Assembly: GCA_040757295.1 (NCBI GenBank)
Contig: JBFLXH010000013.1
Span: 1-59,810 of the forward strand
Source of the DNA: JAGXSE01 sp040757295
GTDB lineage: Bacteria > Bacillota > PH28-bin88
Direction: 5' to 3'
DNA length: 59,810 bases
Part shown: positions 1-7,478 of the stretch, piece by piece
How the letters are laid out: each line of letters begins with the position of its first letter
Position numbering within the stretch: the first letter of the stretch is position 1
Made by a program: the position numbers and the translations under genes
The notes under the pieces: model-generated
What the model was told of the DNA's origin: nothing
Database searches by the model: none
What the model saw: the letters and a program-made list of their open reading frames with translations, nothing else

Positions 1-23
1 GCGTAGCCGCTCTTAAAATGAGC

Positions 24-115
24 CAGGCCACAAGTTATACATTAATTTAACGTGGCCTGAAAGCGAATTTCATGCTCGGCTTCATTGATTTTAATATTTT
101 TCCTTTGCCGAGCAT
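24..115. repeat. R1 repeat, copy 1 (two-hairpin element)
   Basis: Two stems are seen: CAGGCCAC (24-31) with GTGGCCTG (52-59), and ATGCTCGGC (72-80) with GCCGAGCAT (107-115), joined by AAGCGAATTTC. The same architecture recurs at 45076-45170 with compensatory changes in both stems. It lies downstream of the spore-protein gene on the minus strand. Function is unknown; a mobile repeat or a structured 3' RNA element are both possible. Confidence 0.75.
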
Positions 116-121
116 TTCCCG

Positions 122-138
122 CCGCTTTAAAGAAGCGG
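122..138 (-). terminator. Hairpin downstream of the spore protein gene
   Basis: CCGCTT and AAGCGG pair around a five-base loop about 40 bases past the stop codon at 177. No clear T-run follows on the minus strand, so this is a possible rather than a firm terminator. Confidence 0.35.
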
Positions 139-176
139 GGGTATTAGAGCGGGTAGCCATATGTGATAAAAAATTT

Positions 177-395
177 TTATGGCTGCGGGAGATATCCCTC
201 CTCCCGCATTCTCTTAGTCATTATTCCGCCAACTCGCCCAGTTTCCGCGGAACTCAAGCCTCCCCAACCGAACTGTTCTAATTTTTCGCCTAGGCCGATT
301 TCATGAGCAATTTCCCATTTTAATCTTTCGATCGGGTCATTTGCCTTATCCTTTTTTGGTTTACTCCGCCTTTTTTCTATTGCTTTGCTGGGCAC
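177..395 (-). CDS. Alpha/beta-type small acid-soluble spore protein
   Basis: This 72-residue protein carries the hallmarks of alpha/beta-type SASPs, which coat and protect DNA in the dormant spore and are cut by the GPR protease at germination. The GPR-site-like segment KWEIAHEIGL is at residues 26-35, and the conserved GGLSSAETGRVGG segment is at about 45-57. The N-terminus has a basic extension (KRRSKPKKDK), longer than in the shortest family members. The start is GTG with a strong GGGAGGTGG ribosome site. A CATAATA -10 element and GAATT -35 element upstream fit sigma-G/F, so forespore expression is inferred. It is a single-gene unit followed by repeat R1. Confidence 0.88.
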   Translation of the reverse strand: MPSKAIEKRRSKPKKDKANDPIERLKWEIAHEIGLGEKLEQFGWGGLSSAETGRVGGIMTKRMREEGYLPQP

Positions 396-412
396 CGTTC
401 CACCTCCCCAAA

Positions 413-441
413 TATTATGCCACCTTAGGCAACGCTAATTC
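413..441 (-). promoter_or_regulatory. Sigma-G/F-like promoter for the spore protein gene
   Basis: On the minus strand GAATT (437-441) is followed after 17 bases by CATAATA (413-419), matching the forespore CATNNTA -10 pattern. It overlaps the end of the upstream dehydrogenase gene. Confidence 0.5.
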
Positions 442-1118
442 TTCTTTTCAGCCAAAAACTCTTCCACAATCCGCTTTGCAAATGGGCCTATTTCACCTGT
501 CAAAAAGGCCTTCATTGTACCTGCTGCTACTCCCCGGACTGCGGGAGACAGATAACTTTCGCTTATTCCCAGCTTTGCCATTTCCTCCTTAATCTTAAGA
601 ACCGTAAGAATGGCTTCCCTGGCAGCCAGGATATTAATATCCCTGACCACCTCTTCCCGGTCAAACACAACTGGTCCTAACCCATTAAAGATTTTTGCCA
701 CCTTTTCACCAACATTTCCATTTTCTGCCCAAACCACTACTACAGGCGCCTCCCCTGCAGAGATTTCTGCTGCATGGCCAATAACCTTTGCTGCAGCAAC
801 ATGGCATTTGCCTTTTATTAGAGAGGCCAGCTCCTTGGTAGAAAATGTAGTGGCGATGTTAACCAGGATATGCTCAGGGGTTATGTACAGGGTTATGTCT
901 TCCACTGCCTTTGGTATCGCAGCAGGAGGCAGCGCCAGAATAATCACCCCGGCACGGCTCAAATCCCTAAGGTCTGCCGCCCGAGACGCACCAAACCGGT
1001 CTGCCTTTAAGGTTTTGCTCTCCTGCTGGTCATATACGTATACTTGATTATTTCGGGATAATTTCTGGGCCAGGGCCTGCCCCATACGGCCAAAACCATA
1101 CAAACCAATCGTAGGCAT
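435..1118 (-). CDS. ProC-like NAD(P)-binding dehydrogenase
   Basis: This 227-residue protein begins with a Rossmann motif (GFGRMG, residues 8-13) and has the layout of the pyrroline-5-carboxylate reductase/F420-NADP oxidoreductase superfamily: an N-terminal nucleotide-binding half, then a helical C-terminal half with the Ser/Gly/Ala-rich run AVRGVAAGTMKAFL near residues 193-206. It is shorter than typical ProC (about 265-280 residues), so the substrate should not be assumed to be pyrroline-5-carboxylate. It stands alone between the tRNA gene and the spore protein gene, whose promoter overlaps its stop codon. Confidence 0.6.
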   Translation of the reverse strand: MPTIGLYGFGRMGQALAQKLSRNNQVYVYDQQESKTLKADRFGASRAADLRDLSRAGVIILALPPAAIPKAVEDITLYITPEHILVNIATTFSTKELASLIKGKCHVAAAKVIGHAAEISAGEAPVVVVWAENGNVGEKVAKIFNGLGPVVFDREEVVRDINILAAREAILTVLKIKEEMAKLGISESYLSPAVRGVAAGTMKAFLTGEIGPFAKRIVEEFLAEKKN

Positions 1119-1228
1119 TGAAAAAATTCCCCCTTTTAAGTTAAAAAAACAGGTACAGGCAAAAACCCCGTCAATCAGCTGTGCCGTTGGTTACAACCAA
1201 ATCCTATCTATATCCTGCCTCTTCTAGA

Positions 1229-1263
1229 TAAAAAAAAATACCTTCGTCAAAGTACGAAAGTAT
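1229..1263 (-). terminator. Rho-independent terminator of tRNA-Pro
   Basis: On the minus strand ATACTTTCGT and ACGAAGGTAT pair, followed by nine T residues. It lies 19 bases past the tRNA 3' end. Confidence 0.8.
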
Positions 1264-1281
1264 CCCACGAAAACTATCAAA

Positions 1282-1359
1282 TGGTCGGGATGACAGGATT
1301 TGAACCTGCGACCTCACGGTCCCGAACCGTGCGCTCTAGCCAAACTGAGCTACATCCCG
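1282..1359 (-). tRNA. tRNA-Pro, anticodon CGG
   Basis: All four arms fold on the minus strand: acceptor CGGGATG/CATCCCG, D arm GCTC/GAGC, anticodon stem CACGG/CCGTG with loop TTCGGGA, and T arm GCAGG/CCTGT with the TTCAAAT loop. The anticodon in the loop is CGG, which reads proline CCG codons. The discriminator base is A and the CCA end is encoded in the DNA. It has its own promoter and terminator, so it is a monocistronic tRNA gene. Confidence 0.96.
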
Positions 1360-1370
1360 AAGCAAACTCT

Positions 1371-1399
1371 ATTATAATCGGTGAAATATATAAAGTCAA
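1371..1399 (-). promoter_or_regulatory. Sigma-A promoter of tRNA-Pro
   Basis: On the minus strand TTGACT (1394-1399) and TATAAT (1371-1376) are separated by exactly 17 bases. The tRNA 5' end lies 11 bases downstream of the -10 box. Confidence 0.9.
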
Positions 1400-1424
1400 A
1401 TGGAAATATCAGAAGTAAAACAGA

Positions 1425-1883
1425 TCACCTCAGCCCAGGATAACCCTGCTGGCGCAATGCTTCAAACAGGACCACCGCCACCGCGTTGCTTAAGTTTAGT
1501 GAGCGGGCTTCTTCTTTCATAGGTATCCTAACCCAGTTTTCTGGAAAAGCCCCTAAGATCTCTGGAGACAGCCCCCTGGTCTCTTTTCCAAAGATTAGAA
1601 AATCATCCGGCTGGTAAGCGATGTCAGCATAATTTTTTTTTGCCTTGGTAGTAAAAAGAAAAAACCTGCCCCCCGGATTTGCCGATAAGAATTCAGGAAA
1701 GCTGTCATAAACGTGAATAGGTACCAAATGCCAATAGTCAAGCCCGGCTCTTTTAAGATAACGGTCGTCAATCGAAAAACCTAACGGTCCAACCAAGTGC
1801 AAATGAGTGCCGGTTGCGGCGCAGCTGCGGGCGATATTGCCCGTATTGGGTGGTATTTCCGGTTCAACCAGGACTATGTGCAT
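1425..1883 (-). CDS. trmL: tRNA (cytidine/uridine(34)-2'-O)-methyltransferase TrmL
   Basis: At 152 residues it has the normal length of TrmL (YibK/CspR), a SPOUT methyltransferase that 2'-O-methylates the wobble nucleotide of tRNA-Leu isoacceptors using S-adenosylmethionine. Visible family motifs are EPEIPPNTGNIAR near the N-terminus, FGKETRGL in the middle and SLNLSNAVAVVLFE near the C-terminus; the last two help form the trefoil knot that binds the cofactor. It starts with ATG and follows the DUF503 gene's region in the same direction. Confidence 0.92.
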   Translation of the reverse strand: MHIVLVEPEIPPNTGNIARSCAATGTHLHLVGPLGFSIDDRYLKRAGLDYWHLVPIHVYDSFPEFLSANPGGRFFLFTTKAKKNYADIAYQPDDFLIFGKETRGLSPEILGAFPENWVRIPMKEEARSLNLSNAVAVVLFEALRQQGYPGLR

Positions 1884-1910
1884 ATAATTCCCTCCGCTGA
1901 AATAAAGGGG

Positions 1911-2192
1911 TTAAAGGAGCTCTATTGAGTAGTCAAGGATCTCCATAATCCCTCTTTTTTCCAGGTGCTTAATGACGCCCGACAGCACCTGGTTAGCCAA
2001 CACCGCGTCGCTGGACACAACCGCAATCCCTAAAGTGGCACGCTGCCATTGCTCCAAGTTCCCAACTTCGGCAATGCTAACATTAAAGTGGTTTTTTACT
2101 TGATCAATAGCGCTTTTTACAACCCGCCTTTTGTCCTTTAAGGATTGACTGCCTCCAATATAGACTTCTACGGTACAGGTCCCAACAATCAC
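1911..2192 (-). CDS. DUF503 (YlxP-like) family protein
   Basis: This small protein of about 93 residues matches the DUF503/YlxP family: the opening GTCTVEVYI, the SLKDKRRVVKS segment and the NVSIAEV strand are typical. Members are often near translation-factor genes and have been linked to ribosome-associated functions, but the role is not settled. I place the start at GTG 2192 because the family begins just before VGTCTVE; an upstream GTG at 2210 would add six residues but lacks a ribosome site. Confidence 0.75.
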   Translation of the reverse strand: MIVGTCTVEVYIGGSQSLKDKRRVVKSAIDQVKNHFNVSIAEVGNLEQWQRATLGIAVVSSDAVLANQVLSGVIKHLEKRGIMEILDYSIELL

Positions 2193-2283
2193 AATCTTTC
2201 GCCGCCCCACATTAAAAAATCCATTTTATTGTCACAAAAATCGAGATTAATATTCGTCAGATAGTTCATTAATCCTGTCAAAA

Positions 2284-2312
2284 AGAAAAAAAGCCGCACA
2301 CGTTAGCACGGC
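2284..2312 (-). terminator. Terminator of the HcnABC-like/OCD operon
   Basis: On the minus strand AGCCG and CGGCT pair around an internal imperfect stem, followed by a run of seven T and more T-rich sequence. It sits just after the stop codon at 2329. Confidence 0.75.
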
Positions 2313-2328
2313 TCACATAATTCCTGGA

Positions 2329-3312
2329 TTACAACTGAATGGATGTGCCTCTTCCCAGCTCTTTTGCCCTTTGATAAACAAGTTTCGCTACGGTTACATC
2401 CTGCAGGGCCATTCCTACGGTTTTAAAGAAGGTTATTTCGTCCGGTTTCTCCCTGCCTGCCTTTTGGCCTGAGGCAATTTCACCGATTTCCGCATAAATA
2501 TCCTTTTCAGAAATTAGCCCCTGGTTCCTTGGAATAATCAAATCACCGGCCTCCTCCCAAATGGCCTCACGGCTGTCAACAACAATTTTCGCAGCCGCAA
2601 CCACCACATCGGCTCCAACTTCCTGCATTTGAGGGGTAAAGGAACCTACTCCGTTGATATGGGTACCGGGCCGTACCGCTTTTCCAGAAAAGACGGGTTT
2701 TTTGGATGTAGTGGTGCACACAACCACATCTGCTTGCTGCACAGCTTCGTCCGAAGTGGCAGTAATCTCAAAATCCAGGTGAGGAAAATTAGCTGCCATT
2801 TCTTGCACAAATAGGGCTGCCCGGTCCAGAGACAAGTCAAACACCAATACTTTGGTAATACTCCGGACCTGGCAGACCGCTTCCAGTTGGGTCCTGGCCT
2901 GAACCCCGCTGCCAATGATGGCTAAAACAGCAACATCTCCCCGGGCCAAAAACTGGGTCGCTACGCCGGAGGCAGCCCCGGTGCGCAACGCTGTCAAATA
3001 GCCGCCCTCCATGACCGCCAGAGGGTAACCTGTCTCGGTGTCAACTAAGCAAACCAGAGCGTTGATAGTTGCCAGTCCCAAAGCAGCATTGCCCGGAAAA
3101 ACAGAAACCGCTTTAAGTCCAACAGCCCCTATCCCTGGTGAATAACCAGGCATAAAAAGTACAATCCCTTTTTCCGCAGCCATAGGTATCTGGGTCCGTA
3201 CCGGCACCACAGCCTCACCGGCAGAGTATTCGATATAGGCCTTTTTTGCCTGCTCAATTGCCATTTCCATCGTTATGGAACTGCGTACATCCTCACGGGA
3301 CAAGACAAGCAT
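2329..3312 (-). CDS. Ornithine cyclodeaminase/mu-crystallin family enzyme
   Basis: This 327-residue protein belongs to the ornithine cyclodeaminase/mu-crystallin family, NAD(P)-dependent enzymes acting on amino or imino acids (ornithine cyclodeaminase, alanine dehydrogenase, delta1-pyrroline-2-carboxylate/ketimine reductase). It shows the nucleotide-binding motif GSGVQAR (about 134-140), KAVSVFPGN containing the substrate lysine (about 67) and RTGAAS (about 110-115). The start is ATG 3312, preceded by AGGAGGT; an upstream ATG at 3333 lies inside the previous gene's end. As last gene of an HcnABC-like dehydrogenase operon, an imino-acid reductase role is plausible, but the substrate is inferred only. 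Confidence 0.8.
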   Translation of the reverse strand: MLVLSREDVRSSITMEMAIEQAKKAYIEYSAGEAVVPVRTQIPMAAEKGIVLFMPGYSPGIGAVGLKAVSVFPGNAALGLATINALVCLVDTETGYPLAVMEGGYLTALRTGAASGVATQFLARGDVAVLAIIGSGVQARTQLEAVCQVRSITKVLVFDLSLDRAALFVQEMAANFPHLDFEITATSDEAVQQADVVVCTTTSKKPVFSGKAVRPGTHINGVGSFTPQMQEVGADVVVAAAKIVVDSREAIWEEAGDLIIPRNQGLISEKDIYAEIGEIASGQKAGREKPDEITFFKTVGMALQDVTVAKLVYQRAKELGRGTSIQL

Positions 3313-3323
3313 AGCAGCACCTC

Positions 3324-4481
3324 CTATACGCATGCAGGCTCTGGATACAACTCTCCCGTTTCAAACCTTTCCAGCCGCATCACATCCACATTCACAAAAG
3401 GCTCTTTCCCCAGAATAATCTCCGACATGACCCGGCCCACTACCGGGCCCAGCTGAAGCCCATGGCCGCTCCAGCCTATGTCCAGGTAGAATCCCTCCAC
3501 CTTTGGGGTAGCTCCCAGGATGGCCTGGTAATCTGGGGTTATATCGTATAAACCAGACCACTGGCGCACTATCCTAACATTTTTCAAAGCGGGTAAGTGA
3601 TAAGTGATCTTTTTGGCAACATCCTCCAAAAACTGCCAAGTAGACTTCTGATTGAACTCCTTAACTTCGTGCAGGGGGTCTCCCACACCCATTAACAAAC
3701 TGCCATGAGGGGTTTGTTTGAAATAGGTCCCATGCTGGAAGGAGATTACCATTGGGCCCAAAAACTCCTCTAAAGGTTCTGTAACCAGAATTTGGTGCCG
3801 CTCGGGATAAAGGGGGATATCCAGTCCCACCATCTTACCAATCACAGCGCCGTAAGGGCCGGCCGCATTCACAACTTTTGAGCAGCTGATTTCTCCCCGA
3901 TTGGTTACCACTCCTGTTACTTTATGGCCCTGCATCTTGATTCCCGTAACTTCGGTAAAGGTGTTTATCTCCACTCCCAGGCGGGCGGCTGCCTCTGCAA
4001 ATGCCTGAGTGACATGGAAGGGGTTAACATGACCATCTTTATGGCAATAGGACGCGCCAATAATTCCCTCCATATTTAAATGAGGGACAATCTCTTTTAC
4101 CTCATCGGGATTTAAGATCCGTGAGGGGATACCAAGGTCTAAACTGTGCTGCAGTTCAACATTACGCCTTAACTGGTCCAGAGTACCTTCGGAGTAAGCC
4201 AGCATTAAGTATCCGCCTTGTTTCAGTTCGATGCCTGGAGCATATTTCAAATCTTCGGCTAAAGTTTCCATCATACGCACACTGGCTGTTGCCAAGCGAA
4301 TATTCACCTCGGTGCCAAACTGGTGTCTAATACCGGCAGCTGAACGCCCGGTACCCCCACTAGCCAAGGTTTCTTTCTCCAGCAGGACCACTTCGCGACA
4401 GCCCTGACGGGCCAGATGATAGGCAATGGAACAGCCATGCACACCACCACCGATGATTACCACTTCTGCAGTTTTACGCAT
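3324..4481 (-). CDS. FAD-dependent amino-acid oxidoreductase (DAO/HcnC-like subunit)
   Basis: This is a D-amino-acid oxidase/sarcosine-oxidase-beta type flavoprotein of about 385 residues. The N-terminal FAD site is VVIIGGGVHGCSIAYHLA, followed by the GGTGRSAAGIRHQFG segment; the C-terminal IGWSGHGLQLGP segment is typical of DAO proteins. In HcnABC and D-hydroxyproline/nopaline dehydrogenases this is the substrate-oxidising subunit that feeds electrons to the other subunits. ATG 4481 overlaps the stop of the upstream [2Fe-2S] gene (ATGCGTAA), so the two are translationally coupled; a GTG at 4490 is an alternative start. Confidence 0.85.
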   Translation of the reverse strand: MRKTAEVVIIGGGVHGCSIAYHLARQGCREVVLLEKETLASGGTGRSAAGIRHQFGTEVNIRLATASVRMMETLAEDLKYAPGIELKQGGYLMLAYSEGTLDQLRRNVELQHSLDLGIPSRILNPDEVKEIVPHLNMEGIIGASYCHKDGHVNPFHVTQAFAEAAARLGVEINTFTEVTGIKMQGHKVTGVVTNRGEISCSKVVNAAGPYGAVIGKMVGLDIPLYPERHQILVTEPLEEFLGPMVISFQHGTYFKQTPHGSLLMGVGDPLHEVKEFNQKSTWQFLEDVAKKITYHLPALKNVRIVRQWSGLYDITPDYQAILGATPKVEGFYLDIGWSGHGLQLGPVVGRVMSEIILGKEPFVNVDVMRLERFETGELYPEPACV

Positions 4482-4752
4482 CCCCCTCACCCCTTAAAAA
4501 AGCATCAAGTTTCACCGGTTTAATCGGAGGCCGGTAAGTGGAAGGAACAACCTCCTCTATTCCTTTCCCTATCGCCCTGGCAAGTTCCTGGGCAACAATA
4601 CTGCGGCAAGTCCTGCCCTGGCAGGGCCCCATACCGCAGCGGCTCAGCCGCTTAATTTCATCCATAGTATGATGCCCTTTAGCAATTAACTGGCGGATTT
4701 CTGCCAGGGAAATGTCCTCGCACCGACATACAATAATGTCCTTGTCGTCCAT
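4474..4752 (-). CDS. BFD-like [2Fe-2S] protein
   Basis: This 92-residue protein matches the bacterioferritin-associated-ferredoxin ([2Fe-2S]-BFD) domain. Four cysteines are spaced as CRC (residues 9-11) and CGMGPC (39-44). In multi-subunit HcnABC-type dehydrogenases this domain is usually fused to the HcnB or HcnC subunit; here it is a stand-alone protein that probably links the two flavoproteins electrically. It overlaps the start of the DAO-like gene and lies 4 bases after the ferredoxin gene. Confidence 0.85.
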   Translation of the reverse strand: MDDKDIIVCRCEDISLAEIRQLIAKGHHTMDEIKRLSRCGMGPCQGRTCRSIVAQELARAIGKGIEEVVPSTYRPPIKPVKLDAFLRGEGDA

Positions 4753-4756
4753 AAGA

Positions 4757-5245
4757 CTATCCCTCCGTCCTGATATTTCTTACTTCCATTGCCAGCGCTT
4801 TGGGCACTGCCACCCAGATCACGGGCGTCCGGTCCTGGGCTTTGGTATTTTGGACTTTTACCACCGGCCCTTTACCCACCGGAACACCTTCCCTATTTAG
4901 CAGCAGAACCTCCTGGTTGACTCTCGGCAAGGGCAGGAATTCATAGGGCAGTCTTACCACAGCCTGCTCCTGGCTATAAGTTAAATCGATAACAAAAATG
5001 GCTAGACCAGGACACTTGCTGATGCAGGTGCCGCAACCATTGCACTTCTCCCAGTCGATTTCCGGGCAGTCGTTAATATCCTCGAAAGGCTTGATGGCTC
5101 CCCTGTTACAGGAATGGTAACACGGATCACAAGGGATTTTTTGCCGGCACTCAATCACCGCCACCGGACCCTGGCTCAATCTAACCTCCGGAGGCAACAA
5201 CCCTTTTAATTCTTCTGCGCTAAGAAGACCGGTTTTTGCTTGCAC
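4757..5245 (-). CDS. 4Fe-4S ferredoxin-type subunit
   Basis: At 162 residues it has a ferredoxin segment with CDPCYHSC (about 39-46), CNGCGTCISKC (about 69-79) and an extra C34 and C60, enough for two [4Fe-4S] clusters. The remaining C-terminal half (about 95-162) is a beta-rich region with no cysteines that I do not recognise. The start is GTG 5245 with AGGAGGT eight bases upstream. Placed between the HcnB-like and BFD subunits, it likely carries electrons out of the dehydrogenase to ferredoxin or a membrane carrier. This subunit is absent from the classic three-subunit HcnABC. Confidence 0.8.
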   Translation of the reverse strand: MQAKTGLLSAEELKGLLPPEVRLSQGPVAVIECRQKIPCDPCYHSCNRGAIKPFEDINDCPEIDWEKCNGCGTCISKCPGLAIFVIDLTYSQEQAVVRLPYEFLPLPRVNQEVLLLNREGVPVGKGPVVKVQNTKAQDRTPVIWVAVPKALAMEVRNIRTEG

Positions 5246-5261
5246 AATAGTCTACCTCCTA

Positions 5262-6335
5262 TCATACCAGTTGGGCTAATCCAGTGCGGATTTTTTCTCC
5301 GGTTGGGCCGGACCGGAGGCTCTCCAACTGAGCCAGAATGTCTTGTTTTATCAAGTCAAAATCTTCACTCCGGTAACCCAGGCTAGCACTTGCTTCCATT
5401 CCGGCAAGAGCCCCTTCCAGCATGGCGCTGCTAGCTTCTTCAACCCCGGACGCATCCCCTGCCACGAAAATTCCGGGCACTGATGTCTCATTGAATTGAT
5501 TACGGATAGGAACATGCCCCCCCAGCTGGGGTACATATTTCATTTGACAACCTGCCTGCCAGAGGATTTCCACCAGAGGAGTTAGCCCCACTGCCAGACA
5601 AATAGCATCAACTTCCAGCGTTCTTTCCGTACCGGTTATGGGCTGCCACTTCTCATCAAGCTGTTGAATTATGGCTCCTTCAACCGCACGATCTCCCAAA
5701 GCAGCTTTTATTGTATGGGAAGTAAGAATCGGGACCCCAGAGCGGCGGATTTTGGCAGCATGTACCAAGTAACCTCCTATGTAAGGTGCGGCCTCGATCA
5801 CTCCTGCAACTTCCACTCCTGCTTGCAGCAGTTGGTAACTGACAATCAACCCGATATTTCCTGCCCCCACCATTAAAACCCGCTTAGCAGGTTTAACCCC
5901 ATGAACATTCATTAAGGTCTGTACCGCACCCGCTCCGTATACTCCTGGCAGATCATTGTTGGGAAAAGGCAGGACCTTCTCAGCCGCGCCGGTGGCCACA
6001 ATCATGCGGGCCGGCTTAATTTTTTTGGCTTTTCCATTCTGTTCAAATAAAAGAACTCCGTCCTCGTAATAGCCAAGCACTGTGGAGTTCAGAAATACCG
6101 AGATGTTAGGCAGCCCTTTAATTTCCTTTTCCAGCAGCGGCGCTATATCAATCCCCCGGACTGAGGCGTACTGCTTTTTCGATCCGAAAAACATATGGGT
6201 TTGTTTTACCAATTGACCTCCTAGAAATTCATCCCTTTCCAACAGCGCTACTGTGGCCCCTTGCTTGGCAGCGCTGATCGCCGCACAAAGGCCAGCAGGT
6301 CCAGCCCCAATTATGACAATCTCACTGTGCAGCAC
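5262..6335 (-). CDS. HcnB-like FAD/NAD-type oxidoreductase subunit
   Basis: This 357-residue flavoprotein has the two-dinucleotide-binding fold: VIIGAGPAGLCAAISAAKQG at the N-terminus for FAD, and VLMVGAGNIGLIVSYQLLQAG in the middle for the second nucleotide. It ends with GIFVAGDASGVEEASSAMLEG, typical of this family. It resembles the HcnB/nopaline/D-hydroxyproline dehydrogenase alpha subunit but lacks the C-terminal [2Fe-2S] BFD extension, which is encoded separately at 4474-4752. GTG 6335 overlaps the stop of the upstream HcnA-like gene by 14 bases. Confidence 0.85.
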   Translation of the reverse strand: MLHSEIVIIGAGPAGLCAAISAAKQGATVALLERDEFLGGQLVKQTHMFFGSKKQYASVRGIDIAPLLEKEIKGLPNISVFLNSTVLGYYEDGVLLFEQNGKAKKIKPARMIVATGAAEKVLPFPNNDLPGVYGAGAVQTLMNVHGVKPAKRVLMVGAGNIGLIVSYQLLQAGVEVAGVIEAAPYIGGYLVHAAKIRRSGVPILTSHTIKAALGDRAVEGAIIQQLDEKWQPITGTERTLEVDAICLAVGLTPLVEILWQAGCQMKYVPQLGGHVPIRNQFNETSVPGIFVAGDASGVEEASSAMLEGALAGMEASASLGYRSEDFDLIKQDILAQLESLRSGPTGEKIRTGLAQLV

Positions 6336-6636
6336 TTATCTCACCCTTTCCCTTTTGGGTTTCAACTATCATTCCTTCTTCTAATTTCTCAACACAGACA
6401 CGGACATTCGGTTCTCCATTTACTTTCATCAAGCATGAAGAACAATTGCCAATGGCGCAATAAAATCCCCGCGGACGGTGATGATGCGGACTCTCTTTGA
6501 ACTCCCTCACACCAGCAGCATGTAAAGCTGCAGCGATAGGCTCCCCTTCATAACCCTCCATTTCCTTGCCGTTAAAAACAAATTTTACTTTTCGCCCTTT
6601 TGCGAAATTAAGAATTGGGTGTTCGGAAATACGCAT
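6322..6636 (-). CDS. HcnA-like [2Fe-2S] subunit
   Basis: This 104-residue protein is a small 2Fe-2S ferredoxin-like subunit of the HcnA/sarcosine oxidase type. A beta-grasp start (VKFVFNGKEMEGYEGEPIAAAL) is followed by YCAIGNCSSCLMKVNG and VRVCVE, which supply the four cluster cysteines. The start is ATG 6636 behind AAAGGGGGG; an upstream in-frame ATG at 6702 is rejected for lack of a ribosome site and homology. It is first gene of the dehydrogenase operon running to 2329, and a GntR-type palindrome lies 150 bases upstream. Confidence 0.85.
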   Translation of the reverse strand: MRISEHPILNFAKGRKVKFVFNGKEMEGYEGEPIAAALHAAGVREFKESPHHHRPRGFYCAIGNCSSCLMKVNGEPNVRVCVEKLEEGMIVETQKGKGEISAAQ

Positions 6637-6784
6637 AACAATCCCCCCTTTATTAAGCTCCGGCAACGGCGGCAGACTAGCTGATGCCTTGCACCCAATC
6701 ACTCCGACTAAACCTCTCTCCCAAGGTAGAACCAGGGCAGTTCAAAAACTTGCCTATTCCGGTGTCGAACATTTTGGTCTGAGC

Positions 6785-6797
6785 CTGGTCAGACCAG
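6785..6797. promoter_or_regulatory. FadR/GntR-type operator palindrome
   Basis: CTGGTCAGACCAG is a perfect 13-base palindrome matching the TGGTNNNACCA core bound by FadR-subfamily GntR regulators. It lies upstream of the HcnA-like gene. A nearly identical site abuts the cstA promoter at 15014-15027. The likely ligand-responsive partner is the GntR protein at 20927-21643 (inference). Confidence 0.55.
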
Positions 6798-6897
6798 AGC
6801 AAATACACTTGCCTAGTTGCTACTATGAATGAAGAAAACAGCACAAAAACCCCTGTCGAAACCTTTGTATAATAGCAATATTCTAAATATTGGCCGC

Positions 6898-6936
6898 AGT
6901 AGAAGAGGGGAGAGTTACCACTCCCCTGCTTCTAAA
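6898..6936. terminator. Hairpin after korC
   Basis: AGAAG(A)GGGGAG and CTCCCCTGCTTCT form a long imperfect stem just beyond the korC stop codon. The T-rich run follows on the plus strand; on the minus strand the terminator function is less certain. Confidence 0.5.
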
Positions 6937-6942
6937 TCTTTT

Positions 6943-7461
6943 TTATTCGAGCCAGTAACCAAGAGCTTTAATGTTTGCCTCCAGCGCTTTTGCCGGGATT
7001 TGTTTAGCAAGGGACTTTTCCAAACTTTCCCGTTTCACGCATTGGGTATGCTTCAACACCAAGCCCAAAGACAGGGAATTGATCAGCTTTTCTGAGCCCA
7101 GGCGGACTGCCGTAACTGTCAATGGATAGCCGATATCATTTTTCTCCCGTTTACTGGTAACCTTATCGGAATCATAAACAATCAGGCATTCGGGCGATAC
7201 CCAGTGGTAGAACCGGTCATAAGCATCTTGGGTTAATGCCAGCACGAAATCGGGTTCTTCGGCTTTGGGAAAAAATATTTCGCCTTCATTGATTACGACT
7301 TCAGCGGAAGAAAAACCCCCGCGGGAGGCAATACCATAACTCTGAGCCTGGGTGGCGTTTTTTCCTTCAAAAACCGCAGCTGCCTCTGCCAAAGCAACCC
7401 CGGCAACGATCATTCCTTGGCCGCCTTCACCTGCCAAAACAATCTGCCACTTCTTTTTCAC
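6943..7461 (-). CDS. korC: 2-oxoacid:ferredoxin oxidoreductase, gamma subunit
   Basis: This 172-residue protein is the gamma subunit of a KorABCD-type 2-oxoacid:ferredoxin oxidoreductase, which converts a 2-oxoacid plus CoA to acyl-CoA, CO2 and reduced ferredoxin. The GEGGQGMIVAG motif at residues 11-21, the QSYGIASRGGFSSAEV segment and the length all fit. It is last in the korDABC operon, 17 bases after korB, and is followed by a hairpin. The exact 2-oxoacid (2-oxoglutarate, 2-oxoisovalerate or other) cannot be read from sequence. Confidence 0.9.
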   Translation of the reverse strand: MKKKWQIVLAGEGGQGMIVAGVALAEAAAVFEGKNATQAQSYGIASRGGFSSAEVVINEGEIFFPKAEEPDFVLALTQDAYDRFYHWVSPECLIVYDSDKVTSKREKNDIGYPLTVTAVRLGSEKLINSLSLGLVLKHTQCVKRESLEKSLAKQIPAKALEANIKALGYWLE

Positions 7462-7478
7462 GTCTTCACCCCCCGATA

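Noticed and set aside
6798..6813. Sigma-54-like TTGC box next to the palindrome at 6785, at the same offset as at cstA
   Set aside because: The -24 GG is missing and no plus-strand gene follows. A minus-strand version has one base too many between GG and GC.
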